Assembly: GCA_002633005.1 (NCBI GenBank)
Contig: NMRA01000054.1
Location: 1,092,933 to 1,156,932 of the forward strand
Source of the DNA: Phoronis australis
Taxonomy: Eukaryota; Phoronida; Phoronidae
Direction of reading: 5' to 3'
Length of the DNA: 64,000 nucleotides
Notes under the pieces: generated by a model
Database searches by the model: none
Seen by the model: only the letters and a program-made list of their open reading frames with translations
What the model was told of the DNA's origin: nothing
In this document: one piece after another, positions 13,001-25,000 of the stretch
How the letters are laid out: each line of letters begins with the position of its first letter
How positions within the stretch are numbered: the stretch's first letter is position 1
Position numbers and translations under genes: made by a program

Positions 13001-16000
13001 TTTTACAAACTGCTTTATTCTTCAGTGATTTCCTAAGATATGCGGCAAGTCACAATTTTAGATTTTCAGTTATTTCTTATTTTTATTTCACCTAATGTAG
13101 AATTGCTTTGGTTTCATGAAATATTGTCTCTTACAAAATTGATGAATCCGCTTACTTCGCACTTTTCAAACCACACTAACGACCTCTTTTGTCATTTTTA
13201 AGTGCTTGTGTCACACAACATGTTGTCTTTATCTGATCACAGTAAAAGTTCGTCCAGTTACAAGGCTTTCTTGTGCTATCTGGACTTAATTCAAACTATT
13301 TTACACTATATTTTTTGAAATAAACAATTAAAACAAAAACGTAAAAATTCTTGGGACTAGTCACCATATTTTCTATTATTTTTAAAGGCTTGCTCCATTG
13401 TTGCAAATACCAAATGCTCATTGATGACATCTGTATAAAACACAGCATTCTGAAAACTTAGCAAAAACTTCCTCTAAGTTGTTTTCGTTGCTAAATTTTA
13501 CAGTGGATTACATTTCTCCACCAAACGGTGTGTCAAACGCAAGAACATTACTGTATATTCATTGTGAAAACTCGTGACTATGGATAATTTGCTGGAAGAC
13601 AGTATGGGTGCACATCACCCCCGTCTCCTGTTATTGTTCATGAACTGTGCCAAGTGTTCGGTGACTACTTTAATATCAGTTGTTTCAGTCAAACTACAGA
13701 AATAAGTATCTAAGCTGCTAAGTCTTTGTTTATCATAATATTGCTACATTTCGCAACACATTCTCCTGTTTGGGACAGTGATAAAATAATTATTTTGCTC
13801 AGGGTCAGAGCTAGTACTAAATTTTAGAAATAGACAATAATGGGCGTCAAAAATTCAAGAATTGCAATCAATGACAACCATCACTCACCTTGATATCGAG
13901 AGTATTGGGAAAACATCAGTGGCCATTTTCAACTATTTTATCAACTGCCAAGTATATTTTCAGACTCTTTTAAATACAAAGCGCAACGTTCGATATTTCT
14001 GAAATAAGATGAATTCAAAAATCGCCCATGTTTAAATCTTCAGAATCAAGAAAAATCAATTTGAATTTCATTGTGTCAAATTTTCGAGACTCAAACTGGA
14101 GAATTTTTACCATAGATGGTGTAGTTGACCAGAACATTTTGTGTATGATCTCAGAATCCTGGGAAGCTGTTTGTCAACAACGAAGCAGTCATTTGGCCAG
14201 GAGGTGTCAAGGATGTGCCTCAGTCTGAAATTTTAAAGGCAGAACTTCGGGTATGTACCACACTAACATGGCTGTTAGGGATGTTAATAGATGGTGTTGA
14301 CTGGACACAAGGAACAGGGTATACGCTTACACATACCAGGGCTTGGAATTTTCCGCGGAAACGCGGATTTCCGCTTTTTTCAAATGTTCTGTCCGTGCAT
14401 TTTATTATATTTCCGCTTAAAAAAAATCGGATTTGATACAAAATTTCCGCGGCAAATTCCTTTCTTACCAGGGCATTGCCGACGACGTTCACCTCTAAAA
14501 GCAGAAGTTGCTCTTTATGTTTCGGAGGAACGTAAATTGTCAACATTGCTGGGGCATCTGGGATAGCGTGGTGGGATTTTCAATGGCGTCTCGTGTGATT
14601 GTAAACCGCAGTGACAAATACTACGGCTCTGCAGTCAAAAATGTGTGGGGGTGGGAGTGGATGGACGAGATAAAAAGATTCAGACGCACGCTACTTATGG
14701 TAAAGTTTTTTTTTTTTAGTCCTACCGATTTTTGTCGGCAAATGGTTCACATCAACTATTTCAAGGCTGGGTAGCGCGCATGTTTTGGGCCGTAAAAGTT
14801 TCCGCGTTATTCGTCATTGGTCGTTCCAAGCCCTGACATACACGTGTGTGNGGTGCGTGCGTGTGTGTCATCAACCTTGAAAAACTGTTTGCTAGTAACT
14901 ATTTTCATGGGAAAACTATATAATTGAACATTGGTAGATGTTGCTCAGCTTACGGAACAATTATAGTTCCCAAGGCTGACTGTTATTCAACCTTGAACTT
15001 CAAGAGGTTATGAACTTGTGATGTAGACCTCTTACTGCTCTCAATTTGTTCCTTACTCAGATGAGAAGAGATTTCTGGGATTGCAAAGAGCTGACTGTTC
15101 GTTATTCCGTGCTCGGCACCGTGACGAGCCAAAGTGTAGAGCCTGGTCTTAAGCAATAACCATCTGTCAGTTCTGAAATCACGTACAGTTCGACTAAAGA
15201 ACAATTAGAGACCAATTTCATAATTGCAATGGTCTAAATCATAATTTGCTTGTTATGGTAGAAGGTAGATTTATAGTCGCCATATACATTAAAAGGTGTT
15301 TCGTGAACCCTTGGATGTTTTTATCAACTTTTTATGCATTAAGTCAGGTACAGGTCACACAATTACAGTGTCCTCATGACAGTTAATACAATAACTTTTT
15401 GTTTAGTCAAGGGTCTGTTGAGGTCAATTTATGTTGATGTATGCTGTTCTGTGAATGAGTAGATGTTTCCTGCGTCCAGGTGGTGACCATTGAAGAGACT
15501 CCGTTCTTGTTCTCACGGGGGATGGAAGCTGATGAGCACCAGTGCAAGCGCAACTATGAACCGTGTCGCTTTAAGATTGACTCTGATGAGTGTAAAGCCA
15601 AACCACAGGAGATGTACTGTCCCAAAACACTGCCAAATGGAGGTGAGAGGTCAACTGACACTGGTTAGGGTGGAAGGTCAAAGAGCAGAGGTCGCAATAT
15701 TGGTCACATCCAGTGACTCATCTAGGATTTGAAAATTGGGGGTCCAAATTCGTGAGGCTGACGAGTCATGCAAAGTGCAAATCTGAGGCGCGCAGCGCTG
15801 ATGGAGGGGAAGGTGGGGGGATTCCTCCCACCCGCTGAGGAAAAAATTGTTACTTTAAAAAACTCATTTCCTTGCATTTTATTTAGCACACTGTTTGCAC
15901 GTCTTTTTCTTGTTCAAAGGACGGCACATAGGGAAAATAAACAAAAATTAAGAAGTTTGTTCCATTCAGGATGTGTGTATTGTCACTAGACTGCAAAAAT

Positions 16001-19000
16001 CAAGATCTGTAAACCTTTTTAGTAATATAATCTCTGTAGAGTTGCATGTTAGACAGATAATCCTAGGCATGAGTACAGGAATCAATGTATCTTGAAGCTC
16101 TCAAAAGAGAAGTGTATTACTTTAATGCAGTTGAGAAACCATTTAAAATTATGAGAAGACAATGAAGTTGCATTCGAAAGGACATGAAGAAATATATCCT
16201 AGATTACATGTCTACGTTTCATTTCATCGCACAGTATTGCAATTCACGAGTCTACACTGAACAAGACCATATCCTCAACAAATTCACAACTCAGGCCCAT
16301 CAGTGCTCAACACGGGCGAAAATCTCCGCTGGAAAACAGGAGTGACGGCATATGTGCACTCGCGCTTGTATACCCGGACTTGGCTTCGTAAAGGATCGTG
16401 ACCAAAAAAAATTCAAAACTCCGTGTTTAATTTGGCATTCGTATTTTTACGTTTCTAAACATAAATTTCAAGTCGTTTGGCTACGAGCCTCGCCAGTGGT
16501 CGCTGGGGACACCGTAGTTGTTAACGTCTTCTGCAGTGCATTGTAAGTGGATGCTTTGTTGAATTGAAACTTACCAGGTCGAAAGTGAATCACAGTCTTT
16601 CATAGTACGCTACACGAAATTTATTCTTAAAAAGAACTATTCTTTTCTCGCAGTTTAAGAGTCAAATCCCCGGCCAGGTTCACAGCCGAAGTAATAGGTG
16701 CTGTGCACGTGACTGGCTGACCTACTTTTTTCCATATACGGCACGCAGTGCCACACACAGAGGATAAAGTCGAATCGCCCAATAATCATGGAATTCCACA
16801 AAAAGTTGATGTATTTCGAGGCATTTACTTTCATGCTAAGTTAGTTATTGAATACGTAACCAACATTACACACCACATTTTTTCTCTTAAAGTTTGCACT
16901 GCATTCTCGTGCATCAATATACGTCATTCGGCCGTGCGGATTTTTTTATATTTTTTCATTCATTCGTTCAAGTTGCAACAGAATTATGCGAACAAATTAA
17001 GGAAGTTTGCACTAAGTTTTATCTGGTTTGCATGTTCAACGACATTGATGGCATTTGGCAGATCAGTGCTAGAATTTTGGCGGGTATCATTTTTTTCGAA
17101 GTGTACATTCTCGGTTATTTCAAATTGGCTGCTCCATCGAATACATCGAGTGCCGTTTCAACTTCCGCGTCGGTAACTAGCATTAGGAGTACGGAAAATC
17201 CTTTGAACTTTGGGTGTGGGTTCTTCAATTTCAAAGATAAGTGTCCATGTATGGGTAGTTAGCGCTGGATGCAATATTTCTTGACACTAACCATGCGTGG
17301 GATTCCGTATGAAGTCACCTTGACGTCACAGAACAGGAAGGTATTCCCGAAAAATGGCTCCCAGTATTTGCCGATCGTCATTGTGACATTTATAGTAAAA
17401 ATAGACAGCAAAAGTTTCTAATATCGAGTTATTTCTTAATATTTAGCAAACTTAAACAATGAATTGTAGGTTTCAATAAAATTTATTAATAAGAAATGTT
17501 AAAATTCTTCGTTTAGCCTTCATTTTCACCGAGGTTGTCTTGGAACAGGCTGTCTTTTTTCCGTCATGGCCGTGCCGTCCAAAGCCGTCGTTTTTTTTTA
17601 AAGGGCCATCCCAAGGACGGCCAGGATGGCCGCTAGATGAGTACCTGGTACTCACTATCACAACAGTTTGATTTGCGAAACATGCAATCTTTTTTCAGCA
17701 GTTAATTAAGTAAAACAAATTTATTTAACTTCTGTGTAATAGGTTTTTGTGTCATTTCAACTTCAGTCAGTTATCACTTAAAGTAAAGTTGCTTTTTAAG
17801 GAGTCGTGTTGGGACAAATACTGTGACCTGTGCTGGGGGCGTAAAGGTCGTCTAATAGAGAATTTTTAGAAGAAAAGTCAAATTTTCTGTGTAGCATTCA
17901 TAGAAAAGTTCATACTAGTATATTTTTTTTAAAGAAGATAGTTCTAAATGAAACTGTGTGGACTTGTAGAAACTTTTAATCACATATTTTTATAATGAGA
18001 GCACATACTTACATTTTTGAAGTGAAATACAAAACATGGCTTTCAGATGCAGTAGGTGCTGACCTTTTAGTAGTCAACAATAATGTACTGTTATTTGCAT
18101 ACTTTATTGAATATTTTCATGAGAAATTAATCACATCTTATTCCTAGCATAATACTTTATTTATACATGTTCCAGCGCCACCTGTAGCCCTGAACTTAGG
18201 AAATTTAAAAACAGTTTCGTATCGATTTTGTCAAGATGGAAAAATATGAATTAATTTTTCCCTGAAATAGCTTTTTGAGACCATTTAGTAGTTTCACTGG
18301 GACGTTTGAATGTGTGAGTGAATGTTTGTTTCATCCTCACTCGTGATGTTAATTTCCATTATTTTGTTGAAATAAATCATGTTGAAATAACAAAATTATT
18401 ACAAAAGCAATTAAAACAAAGTATTATTAGTTGTCTAGCCTTTGGTTTGGATGTAACAGCTACATAATATTATTCACATTGTTTTGTGTATATGATGAAT
18501 TTCAGCTTACAGAGACGAGTGTACTATGAACTCGTCAAAATTCATTGGTTCACTTTGTCATGAGTCTGCTGTTGTCATTGGCTAGTTGTGCAGTCAATGA
18601 TTTTGTTGTTGATCTTCACTTTACACATTTACATTGACTTTTTTGTAGAAACTGTCACCTATTGTTGTTATGGATATTTGGTCGACATGCTTTATAGACT
18701 CGTAGAAGATCTTCAGATCACCTTCGATTTCTATCAGGTGGCTGATGACCAGTATGGATCGTATGACTTTGTAAGTACAGTTGTACTCATATTGACAAAG
18801 AGGCTACAAAATATGTTGTTATCCATGGAATGTGAAACTCAGATATAACACATTATTCAGCCAGTTTCCTTTTCTTCCTAATTTACTTGAAATTACCTGT
18901 CGTAGGGACAGTCATTGGCAGTGTCATGCTCTCATCATCTCCCCACTCTTGTATCCTGATATTTCATTGGACGCCTTTCTTTAGCTTGTGGTAAAGCTCC

Positions 19001-22000
19001 CTAGAGTGTCCTCAAATTCAAGATTTTACCCATTCACCCTAAGTTGCTAATCTTTGCCTTTTGTAGTTGCTAATGCTTCGCCTGTAAGTTCAGGTCAGAT
19101 TACGTACAAAGTTGTGAATATCCGTTTCTGTTGACACATTTAAGTGTGTGATGACACTTGATGTTTCATTGTTCTTAAGTTAGCTATTTGACCTCCAGGT
19201 GGTGCTAGTGAAGCTTTTCCTTTCACAAGACCTTCCTTCCCCTGCAGGATTCTGTGAACTGTCTATGTATTTCCCGCGCAACTCAGAAATTGTTCATTCA
19301 TTGATGGATACTGTATAAAGTAATTCTGTTGTGTCCATAAAATATTTTCGCTGAGCTTCTTTCATCATCTGTTGCTGTTTCTCCATTGTAGCACAGCCCC
19401 AACTCCACTGAGAAGGAGTGGAATGGTCTTGTACGAGACCTACTGGATGAGAAGGCAGACATGATCGTGGCGCCACTCACCATAGGCAGTCAACGACTAG
19501 AGTTCATTGATTTTACGAAACCTTTCAAATATCAGGGGATTAAAATACTGATTAAAGAGGTAATGACAAGTTCATTGAATTACGGTAAAAAATCTCCAGT
19601 TTGGAACAATCAAAAATTGATTATTTTGCTCGAAGTCAGAACTTGTATCAAATTTTGAAAATGGGCAATATTTGCTGTCTCAGATTCAAGAATTGTGAGA
19701 AAGACAAGTGTTTTGTGAAATTTTAAATCTAATTTGAAAACTTGAGCTTGGATTACAACTCAGTGTGTTGATTAAGTAAATGATGTGGAAATACCAGATA
19801 TGCTCAATATTTCCATGACCTACAGCGGAATATCATATAAAAATACCTTGCAAGTGGCTGATGTTTTAAATGCGTCCCAGTAGAAGCATCGATTTAGCAA
19901 TATTTGTCTGCATTGACTCATTCCTTCAACGAGTATGACTGTTTATTACAGTAGCTCTGCTCTCTCTCTCTCTCTCTCTCTCTAGAAAGTGAAGGAGTCC
20001 AGCCTTGGCTCATTCCTGCAGCCGTTTGAGAACAACCTGTGGATTCTGGTTATGTTCTCAGTGCATGTTGTCGCCCTTGTGCTGTACCTCCTTGACCGAT
20101 TCAGTCCGTTTGGTCAGTTCAAACTGGCCAAGGCCAGTGATGCTGAGGAGGACGCGCTCAACCTGTCTACTGCTGTCTGGTTCTCTTGGGGGGTTCTACT
20201 TAACAGTGGAATCAGCGAAGGTGTGTCGGAGCTGGTGTTAATAGATGTTTGAGTTTTGGTAGCTGATATTCAATCAATCAATCAATTTATTTCTGTAATA
20301 AAGGTCAGAGGCCCACTGTATAAGAGAACAGCATGTAACATGCTTATGAGTGCAGCAAGCTATCGTGGAGATGAAGAGCATAAAGTACATATTCACATAC
20401 TAGGTTAACTAATTTAGCATCATCACTTGTCGACATTAATTTATTGAACTTGAAAAAAGATAAGGAAATAATACACTTCAGTATCATTTTCTCTCACTTC
20501 AAGACATTTAGCACAGCTTAGAAGGAAATGGTATTACACTGTATTAAACTATTTATGAAAACCTCTTAATATACAACTTTGTTCTGTACAATGTGCAAAT
20601 AGTGTACATCTGAAGACTGGAACAAGGCTGTGGTCACGTAACGTATGCCCATTTGTGTTTTTGTATGATGATCGTGATATTTAGTCGAACAAATATTGAC
20701 TATTAATAACATTATGTTAATGTTTTATTTTGTCTAGGCACACCTCGCAGTTTCAGTGCCCGCGTGCTGGGCATGGTGTGGGCTGGGTTTGCCATGATAA
20801 TCGTTGCCTCATACACAGCTAACCTGGCTGCATTCCTCGTGTTAGACAGACCCACAGCACCTATATCTGGTCGCGATGATCCAAGGGTATGGTTTTTTGC
20901 TATTATGAAGACGTACTACATACAGTTATAATGCTTATGAATGAATGAAATGAAACTAGTCAGATTCTGCTAATAAGCATTTCCATTGTACATTTGCTTG
21001 AAGTATATTCCACTTGCGGGCTGCCAAACCAGAAAGTGGGATGAAATCCTTGTACCTTAACCTTGCATAAGGTGTGTAGCTCTGCACGAGGAAAACGAGT
21101 GTGCGGTTTTACTAATCTCAGACAAATTCCTGATGTTAACCACGACACTAATTGAGGGGAATTGGGTCAAACAACCACCTGGCTTCCTATCTTGCAAGAC
21201 CTCTAACTAGTTAAACCACAGGACCGCAGAGATCGGAGTATGTGCCACCCTCAGAATGACGATAAATTTTCAAAATGGCGTCTGGTGGTAGCTATGGTAC
21301 AGAGTTTGAACATGGAAAAGCATTTGTTTGATCCGTCTTCGTGTGTCCAAAATTGGTGAGATTCCCCCCCATGTTTGCAGCTACGCAACCCCCAAGACAC
21401 GTTCCGTTACGGCACAGTGCGAGCCAGTGCTGTGGAGCAGTACTTCAAAGAACAGGTAGAACTGTCAACGATGTCACGGACAATGGAGGTGAACAATGTG
21501 GCCAAGGCATCAGATGGCATCAACAAGGTGCTTAGAGGGTAAGAAGGGCAACGAGACAGCCTTCGCTTGGTACAAGGGTGTATAGATGAACTATTATAGC
21601 AAACATTGTATGTCACTTAAATGGCTCTCATGCTTTAGCATCAAAAATTGTGAAATGGAAAGTTGAATATCTGAATGGAGAAGAACCTTTTTAGACAAGT
21701 GCGATTGTTAAACAGGTACTGGATTTTTCTTCAGTAGGATGCATCTTTAGATATGCCAAGCAAAAGTTGTTTATTTTTTGGGAAAAATATGCGTGGTTGA
21801 ATCCTGAAACTTTGTGTAGTTTGATAGGACATGGACTCCAAAAGCGTAACCAAAGCAAGTTTTAAACTAATGCCTACCTGTGGCAACACTCATACATCGG
21901 TGTATTGTGTATTGACTCCTGGTTTGATATGCATACAGGTTACAATATCGATATACCCGAGCCTTTCGTCAATACTAAATATGTACCCGAGTGTATATTT

Positions 22001-25000
22001 GGATTGGATTTTTAATCCCTAAACTGCTGTATTATCAATAAATGCCCCATGCTCATCTGCAGAAAACATGATGCGTATGTCCCTGGATGCTCTTAACTCA
22101 TCCTGAGACATCACTTCCAGATGGCCAGTTCACGTCAACACAGTTGCCATATGTATATTATATGTGTGTGACTGCTCAATTAGTGAAGTTGTCAACAATG
22201 TTTGACGTTTGGTGTCACTTGCAAAATGTGTAAATTTCTTTCCCTTTGTTACAATTTTGAGTATTGATTTACCATCAGTAGTCACTTACGGGGGTTCCGC
22301 ATTTTGAGAACCAGTTTGACCTCTGTTATTCAGTGGGGAAAACTGGTTCTCAAATGCTAGCTACCACTGAGGTACCATGCTATTACCTCCTCTTATTTGT
22401 TTTGCTAAAGTGAACTGAACGCCTTTCTATGGGACCAGTCACGCTTGGAGTTTGAAGCTCGACAACACTGTGATCTGAATGCTGTCGGTGAGACATTTGG
22501 CAAGTCAAGTTACGGTGTGGGAATGAGGAAGGGTAGTCCCTGGCTTCAGAAGGTGTCCTTGGCCATATTAGCAATGCATGAAGGTTTGTACATTCTTGCA
22601 GAACAGCGACTCTGTCCAGTGAGGATTACTTGGTATCTCAGACAAAGGAACGTGTAGTGGCTCCAGCTCTTTGGACATGGGGGGTAATTCGCAGCTTCAG
22701 CAACCGTGACTGTTTAGATCTGGGCTTTACATTCAGATGTGTGTTCCATGGTCATTCAAGAACTAGAGCCCAGTTTAGTACACTTTCCCCAGCTCATTTT
22801 GGACCATTTGTCTGCCTGAAGCGTCCTAAGGCATGCGCACGTGGAATTCAGTGGGTCGTGACATGGCATTGTACAGTGCTGCTACATATGTTAGTTTGAT
22901 CTTGAATTAGATCAGATGCAGATTTTGTTCTGTGGTATCGGAGAATTCAGAAAAAGAAAATATCTCTGGTGAATCATTAGCTATAGACCACAAAGTGTGG
23001 CGGAAAAGTCATCAAAGTTTGTTTTGTAAAATGTGAACACTAAAATTACAATTGATCTGTAAAATTCCCGTGAGTTTTGGTGTTTCCTAGAAATAGTTGG
23101 CACTTCAGCCATTATTTGTTTATTAAGAACACACCAAATATGAGCAAAACTAAGTACGCAAATCGAGTTTTGTTACTGGATTCCGCGTGGTCTAGGGAGA
23201 TTTGTATGAAATTTTGACTGAGAGTCGATGTTCTGTTGGCCTTTACACTACACTGCCAACTTGTTCACAGAAATAGGCCCGTCCTGAGTAAGCACAGCTC
23301 CACTCTAATTCTAAGGTATTTACCCACAATACACCATGTATGTCATGTGCTAATTAATTATCATAACAAGTAATTCATCATAATTGTAATGTAGGCAGAC
23401 TTGCATAACTACAATTTGGGTTGTAATGGTGACACCAAGGGATTTTCAAAAGGGGAAAATGTCGGTATTGGATGTGATCTTCAAAGTCAACTCGGGAGTG
23501 CATCACTTCTCAATTAGAAAGTCATTCATCCAATCTGGTGTTCAATTGAAGACGCACCTGTAGTGCTGCATGACTGTCTTCAACTGCCTCATTCTTAAGC
23601 ATTCTTTTGTTCCTTGTGGTCCTCTTTGCAGATGGCTTCATGGAGGGACTAGACAACAAGTGGATCATGAATTATACAAACGTGGAGTGTAAAGAGACCA
23701 AGAGTTCACCAGCTACACTCGGCCTCACCAACATGGCTGGTAACACAATTTTGAGACTTTTCTATTCTAAAGGTTATGAAGTTGATAAAGTTGGCGAACC
23801 ACCTGCTTGGTAAAGTTGTGAAACCACCCTGAAAGGAAACAATGGGGTAGTCCGCCTCCGAGGCACAGTCTGATCGCCTACACGTATTCATGTTTTTTAC
23901 AATCTTGTTTCGTTTAACTTCAGTAGTTGTGTCTTCATCATTTTGAGAGTAAGTTGTGAATTACTTGCAGGTGTTTTTATGATGGTTGCTGGTGGTATTG
24001 TGGTTGGCGTCATTCTCATTTTCATTGAAATTGCCTACAAACACTACAGGGGCATCAAAGCGAAAGAGCAGGACTTGGCTAGAATGGCTGCCAATAGGTG
24101 GCGCAGTAACATTGAGGTAATGGTGTTGAAACGGATGCTGCTGCAACAAATGAGCCATTGGTTGATAGTTTTTTGCTGTGTGAAATGAGTTCTTGTTGTC
24201 TGTTGTCAGAATTGAAGAGTCACTTTTTATGGATCTTCAGCGTTGTTGTGAGCGATTGCTGGAGGGATGTTAAAAGCTAATTATGTCTGGTTACTGTAAA
24301 TAGCTATAAATCTGCTCCGTATTTCGGTGCTTCTCAACTGAAACATTCACGGAAAACTGCTTCACTTGTGAAGGACTGTTTAGTAGGACTTACTGTATTC
24401 CTCCTTCATAGTTGATCAATTCTCACCAGCGGGAATCAATTTTTAAATGCAAAAGTTGCTCCCAAACACATAACTCATGACTACTGTTTGTTTATCCATA
24501 GTTTGTGAATGGATTCTTTTTTCTTTTCCTTTCATAAATACGTAGTTGGAGAAATTAAAAGAGTGACTATTCGAGTTATATGGAGAAAAAATAATCTCTT
24601 GCAGGGGTATAAATGCTAAATAAGGATTTTTTGTTCTTTTATTTAACAAACTGGCTTATTCTTTATGCCAATTTCAGCTGAGAAAGTTTGAAGGTGGTGC
24701 CTTTTAACTGTTTTACTTAGTTTTCTCTGCTTCTGTGGTTTGTTTTTTTATTTCATTTGAGTTATCTTCTTTTTCTGCAGAAACGCAAGCGACTACGCGA
24801 CACTTGGGCTTTCTATCGTTCAGCTTTTGCCCATCCTCAGACAGGTTCTGTTTAGCCTTTTGTTGCATTTCTATCACTACTTCTCATTTATACATTCTTT
24901 GCCATGTTTAATTTTCAAACTCTGTGCTAATCTTGTATTTTCTGTTTCTTTTTTTAATTTTGTATAATTTGAGATTCTGCTGTGACTGATAAGTCACTGA

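Noticed and set aside
16748..17176. 142-codon open frame overlapping 16,894-17,262 in another frame
   Set aside because: Two overlapping frames in an AT-rich intron with no domain; only the one with a hydrophobic segment is mentioned, at low confidence.
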